13,881 nt of DNA, from positions 1-13,881 of the forward strand of contig CAYUAE010000046.1 in the NCBI GenBank assembly GCA_964442675.1, in the 5' to 3' direction. Positions 13,790-13,881 of this stretch are shown here, piece after piece. The position numbers and the translations under genes are program-made. The notes beneath the pieces are model-generated. The model worked only from the letters and a program-made list of their open reading frames with translations, was not told the DNA's origin and did no database searches. Origin of the DNA: Methylomarinum sp964442675 (lineage in GTDB: Bacteria > Pseudomonadota > Gammaproteobacteria > Methylococcales > Methylomonadaceae). How positions within the stretch are numbered: position 1 is the stretch's first letter; each line of letters opens with the position of its first letter.

Positions 13790-13881
13790 CCAGTGACGCT
13801 TGCTCAAAACACCTTCCAGTCGACATTAGGTAATGGAATGACATCAGATTATGTTTCTCATGCTTGATGCAGTTCACAAGG
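13790..13881. other. Non-coding tail after vapC, no recognisable feature
   Basis: I see no plausible start with a ribosome-binding site, no strong hairpin with a T-run, and no repeat shared with the rest of the window in these 92 bases. Confidence 0.4.

Overview
The window looks like a moderate-GC gammaproteobacterial chromosome. The evidence is the set of gammaproteobacterial housekeeping proteins it encodes: a YcgN-type cysteine-rich protein, an MltF-type lytic transglycosylase, TadA and Pgi. A methanotroph-like (Methylococcales) host is my guess from the overall flavour of the proteins and from the aldehyde oxidoreductase operon. The sequence alone does not prove it.

Minus-strand block, 28-3759. 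A tightly packed operon reads leftwards. In transcription order it encodes a six-helix membrane protein of unknown function, a small protein with sixteen cysteines in four [4Fe-4S] motifs, a tungsten-type aldehyde:ferredoxin oxidoreductase catalytic subunit, and an FAD/NAD-binding reductase. The last three match the AorA-AorB-AorC arrangement of NAD-linked aldehyde oxidoreductases. The FAD subunit stops after 264 residues, before the family's second FAD-binding motif, so it appears truncated at the window edge.

Intergenic element, 3832-4010. Between the AOR operon and the next, divergent operon lies a palindromic repeat with long arms (19 of 21 matching), flanked by an imperfect 18-bp direct repeat. 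At its centre are two tandem hairpins whose loops and flanks match the CsrA/RsmA binding consensus. This is the most intriguing non-coding signal in the window.

Plus-strand operon, 4027-9287. Five genes are spaced by 4 nt or overlap by 4 nt. They encode an HDOD signalling protein, a large protein with a FliK-like C-terminus, a GCS2-family carboxylate-amine ligase, an aspartoacylase/AstE-type zinc hydrolase, and YcgN. The ligase-hydrolase pair suggests that an amide-linked small molecule is made and broken down.

Plus-strand pair, 9403-12511. pgi (glucose-6-phosphate isomerase) is followed after 4 nt by mltF, a membrane-bound lytic transglycosylase. mltF converges with tadA (minus strand, 12506-12982), and the two ends overlap by 6 bp.

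Right end, 13033-13789. A VapBC toxin-antitoxin module follows, with a consensus-like promoter whose -10 lies inside a perfect 18-bp palindrome, the likely autoregulatory operator. Its codon use looks more GC-rich than its neighbours, which suggests acquisition. The last ~90 bases show nothing recognisable.
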